Shown piece by piece: positions 53,187 through 62,348 of a stretch of 64,000 bases of DNA. The stretch's first letter is position 1, and each line of letters starts with the position of its first letter. Origin of the DNA: a bacterium 1XD8-76 (GTDB lineage Bacteria > Bacillota > Clostridia > Lachnospirales > Lachnospiraceae); contig RAZE01000017.1 in NCBI GenBank assembly GCA_003611955.1, forward strand, positions 30,527 to 94,526, given 5' to 3'. The notes below the pieces were generated by a model. It made no database searches and had not been told where the DNA came from. It saw only the letters and a program-made list of their open reading frames with translations. Position numbers and translations under genes: made by a program.

Positions 53187-53840
53187 ATGGATCTGGGAAC
53201 AATATTTTTACAACTGGGGAGCGGTCTTATCGTATCGGTGGAGATATTCTTTTTGACGCTTTTGTTTTCCCTTCCGCTGGGACTGATCGTGGCCTTCGGG
53301 CGTATGTCCCGGAACGGGATCGTGCAGACTGTCACAAAAGTGTACATATCCGTCATGCGGGGAACGCCGCTGATGCTGCAGCTCATTGTGGTGTATTTCG
53401 GCCCGTACTATCTGTTTGGCCTGCGGATCTCGGCTGCCTACCGTTTTATCGCGGTGATCATCGGGTTCGCCATAAACTATGCCGCCTATTTCGCGGAGAT
53501 CTACAGGGGCGGTATAGAGTCCATGCCGAAGGGACAGTACGAGGCGGCAAAAGTGCTGGGGTACGGCAGGATGCAGACGTTTTTCCTGATCATTCTGCCG
53601 CAGGTGATCAAGCGGATCCTGCCCTCGGTGACAAACGAGATCATCACCCTGGTGAAGGATACGTCCCTGGCTTTTGTGATCGCGGTGGCGGAGATGTTTA
53701 CCGTGGCAAAGCAGATTGCGGCGGCACAGACCACGGTGGTACCGCTGATGATCGCGGGAGCGTACTACTATGTGTTTAATCTGCTGGTAGCGCTTGCCAT
53801 GGAGCGGATCGAGAAACATTACAGATACTATGAAGCGTGA
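53187..53840 (+). CDS. Amino acid ABC transporter permease (HisM/GlnP type)
   Basis: The 217-residue membrane protein has the HisMQ family pattern: an N-terminal helix, SVMRGTPLMLQLIVVYFGPY, AAYFAEIYRGGIESMPKGQY and the EAAKVLGYGRMQTFFLIILP coupling loop, then KDTSLAFVIAVAEMF. It probably works as a homodimer. It starts 27 bases after the binding-protein gene and ends 18 before the ATPase gene. Confidence 0.95.
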   Translation: MDLGTIFLQLGSGLIVSVEIFFLTLLFSLPLGLIVAFGRMSRNGIVQTVTKVYISVMRGTPLMLQLIVVYFGPYYLFGLRISAAYRFIAVIIGFAINYAAYFAEIYRGGIESMPKGQYEAAKVLGYGRMQTFFLIILPQVIKRILPSVTNEIITLVKDTSLAFVIAVAEMFTVAKQIAAAQTTVVPLMIAGAYYYVFNLLVALAMERIEKHYRYYEA

Positions 53841-53858
53841 CCGCGGAGAGGGCGAAGA

Positions 53859-54629
53859 ATGGAAAATTTACTGGAAATAAGACATATGCGGAAAGCGTTC
53901 GATGAGCTGGGCGTTCTGAGGGATATTTCTCTGACCGTGAAAAAGGGGGAGGTGGTCTCCATTATCGGACCTTCGGGTTCCGGGAAGTCCACGCTTCTGC
54001 GCTGTGCTACCCTTTTAGAAAATATGGACGGCGGGAGTCTCTCCTACTTGGGGCATACCGTCTGCAGGCCGGAGGGGGATGCCGCCGGAGATTCCGTCTA
54101 TGTCCCGAAAAAGGAGCTGAGAAAGTTTCACCGCTGTTTTGGACTGGTGTTTCAGAATTTCAATCTGTTTCCGCACTACAGCGTGCTGAAAAACATTGTG
54201 GATGCGCCGGTGAGAGTCGCCGGCATTCCAAAGAAGGAGGCGGAGGAGACCGCCAGGTCGCTGCTCGCACAGCTGGGACTTGAGGATAAGGCGGACGCCT
54301 ACCCCTGCCAGCTTTCCGGCGGACAGCAGCAGAGGGTTTCCATCGCCCGGGCGTTAGCCCTGAAGCCGGAGATCCTGTTTTTTGACGAGCCGACTTCGGC
54401 GCTTGACCCGGAGCTGACCGGGGAGGTGCTGAAGGTGATCCGCCAGCTGGCAAAGGAGCATATGACGATGATCATCGTCACCCATGAGATGAGTTTCGCG
54501 AGGGAAGTTTCCGACAGGATCATCTTTATGGAGGACGGATTGATCCAGGAGGAGGGGACGCCGGAGGAGCTCTTCCATTCCTCCAAGGAGCGGGTGCAGG
54601 AGTTTATCGGGAAACTGGCCGCTTCCTGA
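53859..54629 (+). CDS. Amino acid ABC transporter ATP-binding protein (GlnQ/HisP type)
   Basis: The 256-residue ATPase has Walker A IGPSGSGKSTLLRC, Q-loop LVFQNFNLFPHYSVLKN, signature LSGGQQQRVSIARAL, Walker B EILFFDEPTSALDPEL and switch VTHEMSFAREV. All are intact and typical of polar amino acid importers. It contains a small insertion (about residues 63-82, including PEGDAAGDSVYVPKKEL) before the Q-loop, as in some clostridial members. Confidence 0.96.
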   Translation: MENLLEIRHMRKAFDELGVLRDISLTVKKGEVVSIIGPSGSGKSTLLRCATLLENMDGGSLSYLGHTVCRPEGDAAGDSVYVPKKELRKFHRCFGLVFQNFNLFPHYSVLKNIVDAPVRVAGIPKKEAEETARSLLAQLGLEDKADAYPCQLSGGQQQRVSIARALALKPEILFFDEPTSALDPELTGEVLKVIRQLAKEHMTMIIVTHEMSFAREVSDRIIFMEDGLIQEEGTPEELFHSSKERVQEFIGKLAAS

Positions 54630-54650
54630 CAGAAATACAGAGATTGGAAA

Positions 54651-54690
54651 TGCCCTGCTGTTTGAGAAGATGGCAGGGTATTCAATTTTA
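54651..54690 (+). terminator. Probable weak terminator
   Basis: TGCCCTGC (54651-54658) pairs with GCAGGGTA (54673-54680), followed by TTCAATTTT. The stem is short and the T run is interrupted. Confidence 0.45.
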
Positions 54691-54703
54691 GGCATAACGA
54701 CGA

Positions 54704-54732
54704 TTGCAATAACTTGTCTCATGCGTTATGAT
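54704..54732 (+). promoter_or_regulatory. Promoter of the purine operon
   Basis: TTGCAA (54704-54709), 17-base spacer, TATGAT (54727-54732). No purine riboswitch or clear PurR box was seen in the 60-base leader. Confidence 0.65.
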
Positions 54733-54794
54733 AAAGAATGGGTAACAGGAAATTTGGGATGGCGGCAGACCAGACCCGGAATCAGGAGGAAAGT

Positions 54795-55499
54795 ATGGAA
54801 AAATTAGAGCAGCTTTACGAGGGAAAGGCCAAAAAAGTATTCAGGACCGACAACGAGGACCTGTTGATCGTGGACTACAAGGATGACGCGACGGCTTTCA
54901 ACGGAGAGAAGAAAGGGACGATTGTCGGGAAGGGCGCTATCAACAACCGCATGACGAACAAAGTGTTTCAGATGCTGGAGAAGGAGGGGGTGCCTACCCA
55001 CTATGTCGAAGAGCTGAGTGATCGGGAGACGCTTGTGAAAAAGGTGGAGATCGTGCCGCTTGAGGTGATTATTCGGAACGTGGCGGCGGGTTCTTTCTCG
55101 AAAAGACTCGGAGTGGAGGAGGGCACAGCCCTGAAGATTCCGACCATAGAATTTTCCTATAAGAACGATGATCTGGGCGATCCGCTGATCAACAGTTATT
55201 TTGCGGTGGCGCTGGGGCTGGCGACCTGGGAGGAGATCGACACGATCAAAAAGTATGCTTTTAAGGTCAACGATGTGCTGAAAGCCTATTTCCTGCAGGC
55301 GGATATGAAGCTGATCGATTTTAAGATCGAGTTTGGCCGCTGTCACGATGAGATCATTCTGGCGGATGAGGTGAGTCCGGATACCTGCAGACTGTGGGAT
55401 GTACATACCAATGAAAAACTGGATAAAGACCGTTTCCGGAGAGATCTCGGGAACGTAGAGGAAGCCTATAACGAAGTATTCAACAGATTGGGATTATAA
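54795..55499 (+). CDS. purC: Phosphoribosylaminoimidazole-succinocarboxamide synthase
   Basis: The 234-residue SAICAR synthetase joins aspartate to CAIR in purine synthesis. It has [20 protein letters not shown], the [11 protein letters not shown] motif, [17 protein letters not shown] and [23 protein letters not shown] 54795 follows CAGGAGG by five bases. It is the first gene of a compact purC-purF-purB-purA run, with purF beginning two bases after its stop. Confidence 0.97.
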   Translation: MEKLEQLYEGKAKKVFRTDNEDLLIVDYKDDATAFNGEKKGTIVGKGAINNRMTNKVFQMLEKEGVPTHYVEELSDRETLVKKVEIVPLEVIIRNVAAGSFSKRLGVEEGTALKIPTIEFSYKNDDLGDPLINSYFAVALGLATWEEIDTIKKYAFKVNDVLKAYFLQADMKLIDFKIEFGRCHDEIILADEVSPDTCRLWDVHTNEKLDKDRFRRDLGNVEEAYNEVFNRLGL

Positions 55500-55501
55500 G
55501 A

Positions 55502-56950
55502 ATGCCGGAAGAAATTTTTGTAAAGGAAGAGTTAAACGATAAGCTGCGGGAGGAATGCGGTGTTTTCGGCATCTACGATTTCGATGGCGGAAATGTGGCG
55601 GAGACGATCTACTATGGTCTTCTCTCCCTGCAGCACAGAGGGCAGGAGAGCTGCGGTATCGCGGTCTCCGACACGAACGGCCCCAAGGGAAAGATTCTTT
55701 CCAGCAGGGATATGGGGCTGGTAAATGAGTCTTTCAGCTCAAAGAAACTGGGAAAGCTGGTGGGCGATATCGGTGTGGGACATGTCCGGTATTCCACGGC
55801 GGGTTCCTCCACAAGGGAGAATGCCCAGCCGCTTGTGCTGAATTATGTGAAGGGAACGTTGGGGTTTGCCCACAACGGAAATCTGGTGAACGCGCCGGAG
55901 CTGCGCCGGGAACTGGAATATACGGGAGCGATCTTTCAGACGACCATTGACTCGGAGGTGATCGCCTACCATGTGGCGAGGGAGAGGTTAAACTCCAGGA
56001 CCGTGGAGGAGGCTGTGGCCCGCGCCATGGCGAAGATCAGGGGAGCTTACGCCCTTGTGATCATGTCGCCCAGAAAGCTGATCGGGGCGAGGGATCCTTT
56101 CGGCTTTAAGCCGCTCTGCATCGGGAAGCGGGACAACACCTATATCCTGGCCTCGGAGAGCTGCGCTCTCGATACGATCGACGCGGAGTTTATCCGGGAT
56201 GTGGAACCGGGGGAGATCGTGACGATCAGCCCGGAAAAGGGGATCGAATCGGACAGGAGCATGTGCATCAGTCCGGAGAAGCACGGCAGATGTATTTTTG
56301 AGTATATTTATTTCGCGAGACCGGACAGCCGCCTGGACGGCGTCAGCGTCTACCAGTCCAGGATCCTCTCCGGGAAATATCTGGCGATGGACTCCCCTGT
56401 GGAGGCGGATCTCGTGGTGGGTGTGCCGGAGTCCGGGAATGTGGCTGCCCTCGGGTATTCCCTGCAGTCGGGGATCCCCTACGGACAGGCCTTTGTAAAA
56501 AATACCTATATCGGCAGAACGTTTATCAAGCCGGGGCAGAAGAGCAGAGAGAACAGTGTGCAGGTGAAGCTGAACGCGATCAGAGAGGCCGTGGACGGCA
56601 AGCGGATCGTGATGATCGATGATTCCATCGTCCGGGGAACGACCTCCGACAGGATCGTGCGCATGCTGCGGGATGCGGGAGCCAGGGAGGTGCATATGCG
56701 GGTCAGCGCTCCGCCCTTTTTGTGGCCCTGCTATTTCGGGACGGATGTGCCCGCCAGGGAACAGCTGATCGCCCACAACAGAACGACGGAGGAGATCCGG
56801 CAGGTCATCGGCGCGGATACGCTGGGATACTTGCGTTTGGAAAGACTGAAGGAGATGGTGGGCGGCATCGGAATCTGCGAGGGCTGCTTTACCGGCAAGT
56901 ATCCGATCGAACCGCCGAAGGAGGATATCAGAGGGGAATTCGAGGCATAA
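55502..56950 (+). CDS. purF: Amidophosphoribosyltransferase
   Basis: This 482-residue enzyme of the first committed purine step replaces the pyrophosphate of PRPP with ammonia from glutamine. The Cys after a short propeptide (LREECGVFGIYD) is the Ntn glutaminase nucleophile, so the first residues should be removed. HRGQESCGIAVSD, the PRPP loop RIVMIDDSIVRGTTS and two C-terminal Cys (GICEGCFTGKYP) are visible; the B. subtilis type holds a 4Fe-4S cluster, and this protein has the same organisation. Confidence 0.97.
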   Translation: MPEEIFVKEELNDKLREECGVFGIYDFDGGNVAETIYYGLLSLQHRGQESCGIAVSDTNGPKGKILSSRDMGLVNESFSSKKLGKLVGDIGVGHVRYSTAGSSTRENAQPLVLNYVKGTLGFAHNGNLVNAPELRRELEYTGAIFQTTIDSEVIAYHVARERLNSRTVEEAVARAMAKIRGAYALVIMSPRKLIGARDPFGFKPLCIGKRDNTYILASESCALDTIDAEFIRDVEPGEIVTISPEKGIESDRSMCISPEKHGRCIFEYIYFARPDSRLDGVSVYQSRILSGKYLAMDSPVEADLVVGVPESGNVAALGYSLQSGIPYGQAFVKNTYIGRTFIKPGQKSRENSVQVKLNAIREAVDGKRIVMIDDSIVRGTTSDRIVRMLRDAGAREVHMRVSAPPFLWPCYFGTDVPAREQLIAHNRTTEEIRQVIGADTLGYLRLERLKEMVGGIGICEGCFTGKYPIEPPKEDIRGEFEA

Positions 56951-57008
56951 AAACAGCGGAATAAGATGTGATGCAGGAGATTCCGCGGAACTGGAATAGG
57001 AGATGAAG

Positions 57009-58442
57009 ATGGCAACAGACAGATACGTGAGCCCGCTCTCGGAGCGGTACGCCAGCAAGGAGATGCAGTATATTTTTTCGCCGGACAAGAAGTTCCGGAC
57101 ATGGAGAAGACTCTGGATCGCCCTGGCGGAGACGGAGAAGGAGCTGGGACTGGATATCACGCAGGAGCAGATCGACGAACTGAAGGCGAATGCGGACAAT
57201 ATCAACTACGATGTGGCGAAAGAGCGGGAAAAGAAGGTTCGGCACGATGTGATGAGCCATGTGTATGCCTACGGGCAGCAGTGTCCGAAGGCGAAGGGCA
57301 TCATTCATCTGGGGGCGACTTCCTGTTATGTGGGGGATAACACGGACATTATCGTTATGACCGAAGCTCTGCGCCTTGTGAAGAAAAAACTTGTCAATGT
57401 TTTGGATGAACTGGCACAGTTTGCGGATACTTATAAAGAACTGCCGACCCTGGCCTTTACGCACTTTCAGCCGGCCCAGCCGACTACGGTGGGGAAGCGC
57501 GCGACGCTGTGGATGCAGGAGTTTTGCCTGGATCTGGAGGATTTGGATCATGTGCTGGAGGGGATGAAACTGCTCGGCTCGAAGGGGACCACCGGCACGC
57601 AGGCTTCCTTCATGGAGCTGTTTAACGGGGACCAGAAGATCATAGATATGATCGATCCGATGATCGCGCGGAAGATGGGCTTTAAGGAATGCTATCCAGT
57701 GTCCGGACAGACCTACTCCAGAAAGGTGGATACGAGAGTCTGCAATGTGCTCGCCGGGATCGCGGCGTCCGCCCACAAGATGAGCAACGATATCAGACTG
57801 CTGCAGCACCTGAAGGAGGTGGAGGAGCCTTTTGAGAAAAACCAGATAGGATCTTCCGCGATGGCCTACAAGAGGAATCCGATGCGCAGCGAGCGGATCG
57901 CTTCCCTCTCCAGATATGTGATGGTGGAGGCTATGAATCCGGCGATGACTTCCGCCACCCAGTGGTTTGAAAGGACGTTGGACGATTCCGCCAACAAGAG
58001 GCTTTCGATCCCGGAGGCGTTTCTGGCGATCGACGGGGTGCTGGATCTGTGCCTGAACGTGGTGGACGGCCTGGTGGTTTACCCGAAAGTGATCGAGAAG
58101 CGTCTGATGAGCGAGCTGCCCTTTATGGCGACTGAGAATATTATGATGGACGCGGTGAAAGCGGGGGGCGACAGACAGGAGATCCACGAGAAGATACGTC
58201 AGCTTTCCATGGAAGCGGGAAAGAACGTAAAGATGGAGGGCGGCGAGAACAACCTGCTCGATCTGATCGCGGCGGACGAGACTTTCGGTCTGACAAAAGA
58301 AGAGCTGGAAGCCTGTATGGATCCGTCCAAATACGTCGGAAGGGCACCGCAGCAGGTGGATGCTTTCCTGAGCGATGTGGTACTGCCGATTATGGAGGAG
58401 AACAGAGAACTGCTGGGAGTGAAAGCAGAAATTAACGTATAA
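57009..58442 (+). CDS. purB: Adenylosuccinate lyase
   Basis: The 477-residue fumarase/aspartase-superfamily enzyme acts twice in purine synthesis (SAICAR to AICAR; adenylosuccinate to AMP). Motifs seen are HLGATSCYVGDNTD, the TFAHFQPAQPTT-like segment with catalytic His, and the signature SSAMAYKRNPMRSERIASL. It is closer in length to the mammalian-type than to the short Bacillus-type PurB. ATG 57009 is preferred over 57003, because AGGAG touches the first ATG. Confidence 0.96.
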   Translation: MATDRYVSPLSERYASKEMQYIFSPDKKFRTWRRLWIALAETEKELGLDITQEQIDELKANADNINYDVAKEREKKVRHDVMSHVYAYGQQCPKAKGIIHLGATSCYVGDNTDIIVMTEALRLVKKKLVNVLDELAQFADTYKELPTLAFTHFQPAQPTTVGKRATLWMQEFCLDLEDLDHVLEGMKLLGSKGTTGTQASFMELFNGDQKIIDMIDPMIARKMGFKECYPVSGQTYSRKVDTRVCNVLAGIAASAHKMSNDIRLLQHLKEVEEPFEKNQIGSSAMAYKRNPMRSERIASLSRYVMVEAMNPAMTSATQWFERTLDDSANKRLSIPEAFLAIDGVLDLCLNVVDGLVVYPKVIEKRLMSELPFMATENIMMDAVKAGGDRQEIHEKIRQLSMEAGKNVKMEGGENNLLDLIAADETFGLTKEELEACMDPSKYVGRAPQQVDAFLSDVVLPIMEENRELLGVKAEINV

Positions 58443-58458
58443 AAGATGGAGGAAAGAC

Positions 58459-59748
58459 ATGGTTAAAGCGGTTGTAGGAGCAAACTGGGGAGATGAAGGA
58501 AAAGGCAAAATTACCGATATGCTGGCGGAGAATGCGGATATCATCGTCCGCTTTCAGGGAGGTGCAAACGCGGGACATACGATCGTGAACGAGTATGGTA
58601 AATTTGCACTGCACACGCTGCCTTCCGGGGTGTTCTACGGACATACCACAAGCATCATCGGAAACGGTGTGGCACTGAATATTCCCGTGCTCTTTAAAGA
58701 AGTGAAATCTATCACGGAGAAAGGAGTACCCGCCCCGAAACTGTTGGTCTCCGACAGGGCGCAGATCGTGATGCCCTACCACATTCTGTTCGACCAGTAT
58801 GAGGAGGAGAGGCTGGGTGGAAAGTCCTTCGGCTCCACAAAGTCCGGCATTGCGCCTTTCTATTCCGACAAGTACGCGAAGATCGGCATTCAGGTCAGCG
58901 ATCTGTTTGATGAAGAGCTGCTTCGGGACAAGCTGGAGAAAGTCTGCGCACTGAAAAATGTGACATTGGAGCATCTGTACCACAAACCGCTTTTGCAGCC
59001 GGGAGAACTGCTCTCCACGCTGCGGGAATATAGGGAGATGGTGGAACCCTATGTCTGCGACGTGTCCTTGTATCTGCACAGGGCGCTGAAGGAGGGGAAG
59101 ACCATCCTGCTGGAAGGGCAGCTCGGGACACTGAAAGATACGGATCATGGCATCTATCCCATGGTGACAAGTTCCTCCACTCTGGCGGCCTATGGCGCCA
59201 TCGGTGCGGGGATCCCGCCCTATGAGATCAAACAGATCGTGACGGTATGCAAGGCCTATTCTTCCGCGGTGGGGGCCGGCGCTTTCGTCTCCGAGATATT
59301 CGGGGAAGAGGCGGATGAGCTGAGACGCCGGGGCGGAGACGGCGGAGAGTACGGCGCCACCACGGGGCGTCCCAGAAGAATGGGCTGGTTTGACTGTGTG
59401 GCGTCCAAGTACGGCTGCCGTCTGCAGGGGACGACGGATGTGGCGTTCACGGTGCTGGACGTGCTGGGATATCTGGACGAGATCCCGGTCTGCGTGGGCT
59501 ACGAGATCGATGGGGAGATCACGACGGACTTCCCTGTGACCTGCAAACTGGAGAAGGCAAAGCCGATCTTAAAGACGCTGCCCGGCTGGAAGAGCGATAT
59601 CCGCGGGATCAAAAAGTACGAGGATCTGCCGGAGAACTGCAGAAAATATATCGAGTTTATTGAGGAACAGATCGAATATCCGATCACAATGGTCAGCAAC
59701 GGCCCGGGAAGAGAAGATATCATTTATCGGGAAAGTTCTTTAAAATAG
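58459..59748 (+). CDS. purA: Adenylosuccinate synthetase
   Basis: The 429-residue GTP-dependent enzyme joins IMP and aspartate. It contains GANWGDEGKGKITDMLAE with the catalytic Asp, FQGGANAGHTIVNEYGKFAL with the His, FEGQLGTLKDTDHG-like LEGQLGTL and the C-terminal TDVAFTVLDVLGY. Together with purB next to it, it gives the IMP-to-AMP branch in one transcript. No terminator lies right after it, and the HAD gene may be co-transcribed. Confidence 0.97.
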   Translation: MVKAVVGANWGDEGKGKITDMLAENADIIVRFQGGANAGHTIVNEYGKFALHTLPSGVFYGHTTSIIGNGVALNIPVLFKEVKSITEKGVPAPKLLVSDRAQIVMPYHILFDQYEEERLGGKSFGSTKSGIAPFYSDKYAKIGIQVSDLFDEELLRDKLEKVCALKNVTLEHLYHKPLLQPGELLSTLREYREMVEPYVCDVSLYLHRALKEGKTILLEGQLGTLKDTDHGIYPMVTSSSTLAAYGAIGAGIPPYEIKQIVTVCKAYSSAVGAGAFVSEIFGEEADELRRRGGDGGEYGATTGRPRRMGWFDCVASKYGCRLQGTTDVAFTVLDVLGYLDEIPVCVGYEIDGEITTDFPVTCKLEKAKPILKTLPGWKSDIRGIKKYEDLPENCRKYIEFIEEQIEYPITMVSNGPGREDIIYRESSLK

Positions 59749-59769
59749 ACGAAAAAGGACAGAGTGTTT

Positions 59770-60378
59770 ATGGTGAAAAATATTATATTTGATATCGGCA
59801 ATGTGCTGGCGGATTTCTGCTGGAGAGATTTCTTTATCGGGTTCGGGTATGAGGGAGAGACGCTGGAGAGGCTGGCGGAAGCCACGGTGAAAAGTCCTGT
59901 CTGGGATGAAGTGGACAGGGGAGTCTGGAGCGATGAGGAACTGGTGGACGGGTTTGTCAGAAATGATCCTTCCCTGGAGGAGCAGCTGCGCCGGATCTTT
60001 GCGAATGTGCACGGTATGGTGGTGAAGAGAGAATATGCCATCCCCTGGGTAAGGAGCCTGCGGGAAGCGGGATACGGCTGCTATTACCTCTCCAATTTCA
60101 GCCACAAAGCCCATACGGAGTGCGCGGACGCGCTGGATTTCCTGGAATATATGGACGGCGGCATTTTGTCCTATCGGGATAAAGTGATCAAACCGGATGC
60201 GGCGATCTATGAGCTGCTGCTGAACAGATATGGATTGAAGGCCGAGGAATGCGTATTTCTCGACGACACGGAAAAAAATCTTGTGACGGCCGGGGAGATG
60301 GGCATCCATACGATCCTGTTTCAGGACAGGGAACAGGCGGTGAGGGAACTGGCGGCGCTTGGCGTGTGCACGGACTGA
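59770..60378 (+). CDS. HAD-family hydrolase (YihX-like)
   Basis: The 202-residue protein has HAD motif I in the form NIIFDIGNVLADF, motif II YYLSNFSHK, Lys motif KVIKPDAAIYELLL and motif III CVFLDDTEKNLVTA. The DIGNV start points to the YihX/epoxide-hydrolase-like sugar-phosphatase branch. The real substrate is unknown. ATG 59770 is preferred over GTG 59764 on spacing to GGACAGAG. It follows purA after 21 bases. Confidence 0.88.
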   Translation: MVKNIIFDIGNVLADFCWRDFFIGFGYEGETLERLAEATVKSPVWDEVDRGVWSDEELVDGFVRNDPSLEEQLRRIFANVHGMVVKREYAIPWVRSLREAGYGCYYLSNFSHKAHTECADALDFLEYMDGGILSYRDKVIKPDAAIYELLLNRYGLKAEECVFLDDTEKNLVTAGEMGIHTILFQDREQAVRELAALGVCTD

Positions 60379-60388
60379 GGCGAATCCT

Positions 60389-60402
60389 ATGCCGATCGGC
60401 AT
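60389..60402. repeat. Perfect 14-bp palindrome
   Basis: ATGCCGATCGGCAT, between the HAD gene and the SEC-C gene. It could form a short hairpin before TTAAAA or be an operator. Confidence 0.4.
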
Positions 60403-60444
60403 TTAAAAGGAGATAGAAAGAACAAAAGTAAGGAGTAAAATAGT

Positions 60445-60951
60445 ATGGCTTTATTGAAAAAATGGCGTGACGCCGCGTATTCGGAGACAGCAAACAAGGG
60501 AGATCTGCAGAGACTGTGGAACCAGTATTTTGAGGATGAGAAAGGGATATACGCGCAGCTTCTGAAAAACCCGGACGAGGTGGTGACCGGAACGGTCAAG
60601 GAGCTGGCGGAGAAGTATGACGTGACCGTAATGACCATGACCGGTTTTCTGGACGGCATCAACGACAGCCTGAAGGAGAAGAATCCCATCGAGGAGATGG
60701 AGGAGGATACGGTAGTCAATCTCGGTTTTGAGAAGGAGCTGCTGTACAAGAACATGGTGGCGGCGGGAGCCGACTGGCTCTACAATCTGGAGGAGTGGGA
60801 GCCGATCTTTGACGAGGAGAGAAGAAAAGAGCTGTACAAGGAGCAGAAGTCTTCCACGACGGTTGTGAAGGAGGACAAGATATATCCGAACGATCCCTGT
60901 CCCTGCGGCAGCGGTAAGAAGTACAAAAAGTGCTGCGGCAGAGGAAAATAA
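60445..60951 (+). CDS. SEC-C zinc-motif protein
   Basis: The 168-residue protein has a helical N-terminal region and ends in a SEC-C motif ([16 protein letters not shown]), the zinc-binding tail also found on SecA. The N-terminal part ([20 protein letters not shown]) resembles a family of clostridial SEC-C proteins with no known role. ATG 60445 follows TAAGGAG. The DUF4125 gene comes 10 bases later and is likely co-transcribed. Confidence 0.88.
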   Translation: MALLKKWRDAAYSETANKGDLQRLWNQYFEDEKGIYAQLLKNPDEVVTGTVKELAEKYDVTVMTMTGFLDGINDSLKEKNPIEEMEEDTVVNLGFEKELLYKNMVAAGADWLYNLEEWEPIFDEERRKELYKEQKSSTTVVKEDKIYPNDPCPCGSGKKYKKCCGRGK

Positions 60952-60961
60952 AAGGGGGCGG

Positions 60962-61609
60962 ATGTCTGATATGGCGGAATTAGGGAAGAAGGAGCAGCTT
61001 GTCTTTGAGATCACGCAGTTAGAGTGGGATATGTTCCAGCATGTGTACAATACCGGCGGCAGGGCTTCCTGTCAGGACAACCCGGACACGTTCTTCAAGA
61101 TGCGGATGAGCCAGTGGCTGGCGTACTCGGAGGAGGTGCTGGAGAGTTACAGGGCGGACTGCGTCAGGGCGATCGAGAACGGCGACAACCTGCTGTGGCA
61201 GAAGTACGCACGCATGATGGAGACCACCTACCCGGAGGAGTATGAGAACGTAAAGCAGTATCTGCCGGAGATCTCCGATGAGAGCCGGGAGAAGGTCGAG
61301 GAGATCGTGAAGATCCATATGGAGTGGGACGCCTGTATGGCGGAGCACTATCCGAACATCAGAGAGCGTGGGCGCGTGGCCACCACCGGGGAGGATGATC
61401 CCGCGGCGGGTTCTTCCACGGAGAGCTATCTGCGCTGTGAGCTGATGTCCTATTCCGAGAGGACGAGGGATCTGATCTATCAGGAAACGAAGGAGGCTTA
61501 CGCCCGGGGCGAGAATACTCTGAAAGAGATCATAGCCAATGAGACCAGGTTTTACGGGTATGAGAGCCTGGATGAGGCGGAGAGAAAGCACGGGGAGATA
61601 AAGATCTGA
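60962..61609 (+). CDS. DUF4125 family protein
   Basis: The 215-residue soluble, acidic protein has the conserved opening EITQLEWDMFQHVYNTGGRA and CQDNPDTFFKMRMSQWLAYS, typical of DUF4125 proteins. It is rich in Glu, Tyr and Trp. No catalytic motif is known. It ends six bases before the convergent minus-strand zinc-ribbon membrane gene. Confidence 0.88.
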   Translation: MSDMAELGKKEQLVFEITQLEWDMFQHVYNTGGRASCQDNPDTFFKMRMSQWLAYSEEVLESYRADCVRAIENGDNLLWQKYARMMETTYPEEYENVKQYLPEISDESREKVEEIVKIHMEWDACMAEHYPNIRERGRVATTGEDDPAAGSSTESYLRCELMSYSERTRDLIYQETKEAYARGENTLKEIIANETRFYGYESLDEAERKHGEIKI

Positions 61610-61615
61610 GAAGTG

Positions 61616-62320
61616 CTAAAAATGCAGCCTTCTTCTCGCCTCCTCCCGCACTCTGGGCAGAAGCAGAATCGTGACGATGGCGATGATAAAGACCACGCAG
61701 ACCGTCAGCACGATGGCGGACCAGGTGAGGCGCATCGGATCCTCCAGGAAGTTGCGGCACAGCAGTTCGATGCCAATGCAGGATAAGGAGATCAGGGAGA
61801 AGATGTAGAGCGTCACCGAGAAGAAGGAGCGGTTGACCTTCAGGGTGAACAGCATAAACAGTTCAAACAAAAAAGTAAACAGGGCGGTGATGGGAAGCCC
61901 TAAATAGCGGAGCCAGTCTGTGGAACCGGTCAGACGGGAGATCAGGTACAGATAGAAAGAGACCGCCAGTCCGTCCAGAAAAACGGCGAGGTAGGGGGAC
62001 AGCTTTCTGTAGAAGATGAAAGGAATGCAGATCACCCAGACGACCAGACAAAAACCGATCACGAGAAGAGACCAGAGATTTCTGGAGAAGACCAGTCTGT
62101 TCAACAGACCGCAGGTGATGCTGATCGTGAGGAGAAGGACGCTGACAAAGATCGCGGCGTCCTTTCTGCGGGCGGGCTCAACTTTCCCTCTTCTGTCCGG
62201 ATAGGGGGAGGAGGCCTCAGACCAGGGGATATTGTTGGGATCCAGCACAATGGTGTTGCACATGGGGCATTTTCTCAGAGAGGGATCCAGTTCTACTCCA
62301 CAGTGTACACAGTATGACAT
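61616..62320 (-). CDS. Zinc-ribbon membrane protein (DUF6320-like)
   Basis: The 234-residue protein opens with a rubredoxin-type zinc ribbon (CVHCGVELDPSLRKCPMC), followed by an Asn/Pro-rich linker and about six membrane helices (residues 50-225). I associate this layout with DUF6320 proteins of Lachnospiraceae, which I recall next to the condensation-type acyltransferase that is also upstream here. The two probably act together, perhaps in lipid or wall acylation; this is inference. Confidence 0.7.
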   Translation of the reverse strand: MSYCVHCGVELDPSLRKCPMCNTIVLDPNNIPWSEASSPYPDRRGKVEPARRKDAAIFVSVLLLTISITCGLLNRLVFSRNLWSLLVIGFCLVVWVICIPFIFYRKLSPYLAVFLDGLAVSFYLYLISRLTGSTDWLRYLGLPITALFTFLFELFMLFTLKVNRSFFSVTLYIFSLISLSCIGIELLCRNFLEDPMRLTWSAIVLTVCVVFIIAIVTILLLPRVREEARRRLHF

Positions 62321-62348
62321 AATCGATTACCTTTCTTTTTCGGTTCTT

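Noticed and set aside
54733..54794. Possible purine riboswitch before purC
   Set aside because: The leader is only about 60 bases and lacks the three-way junction motifs.
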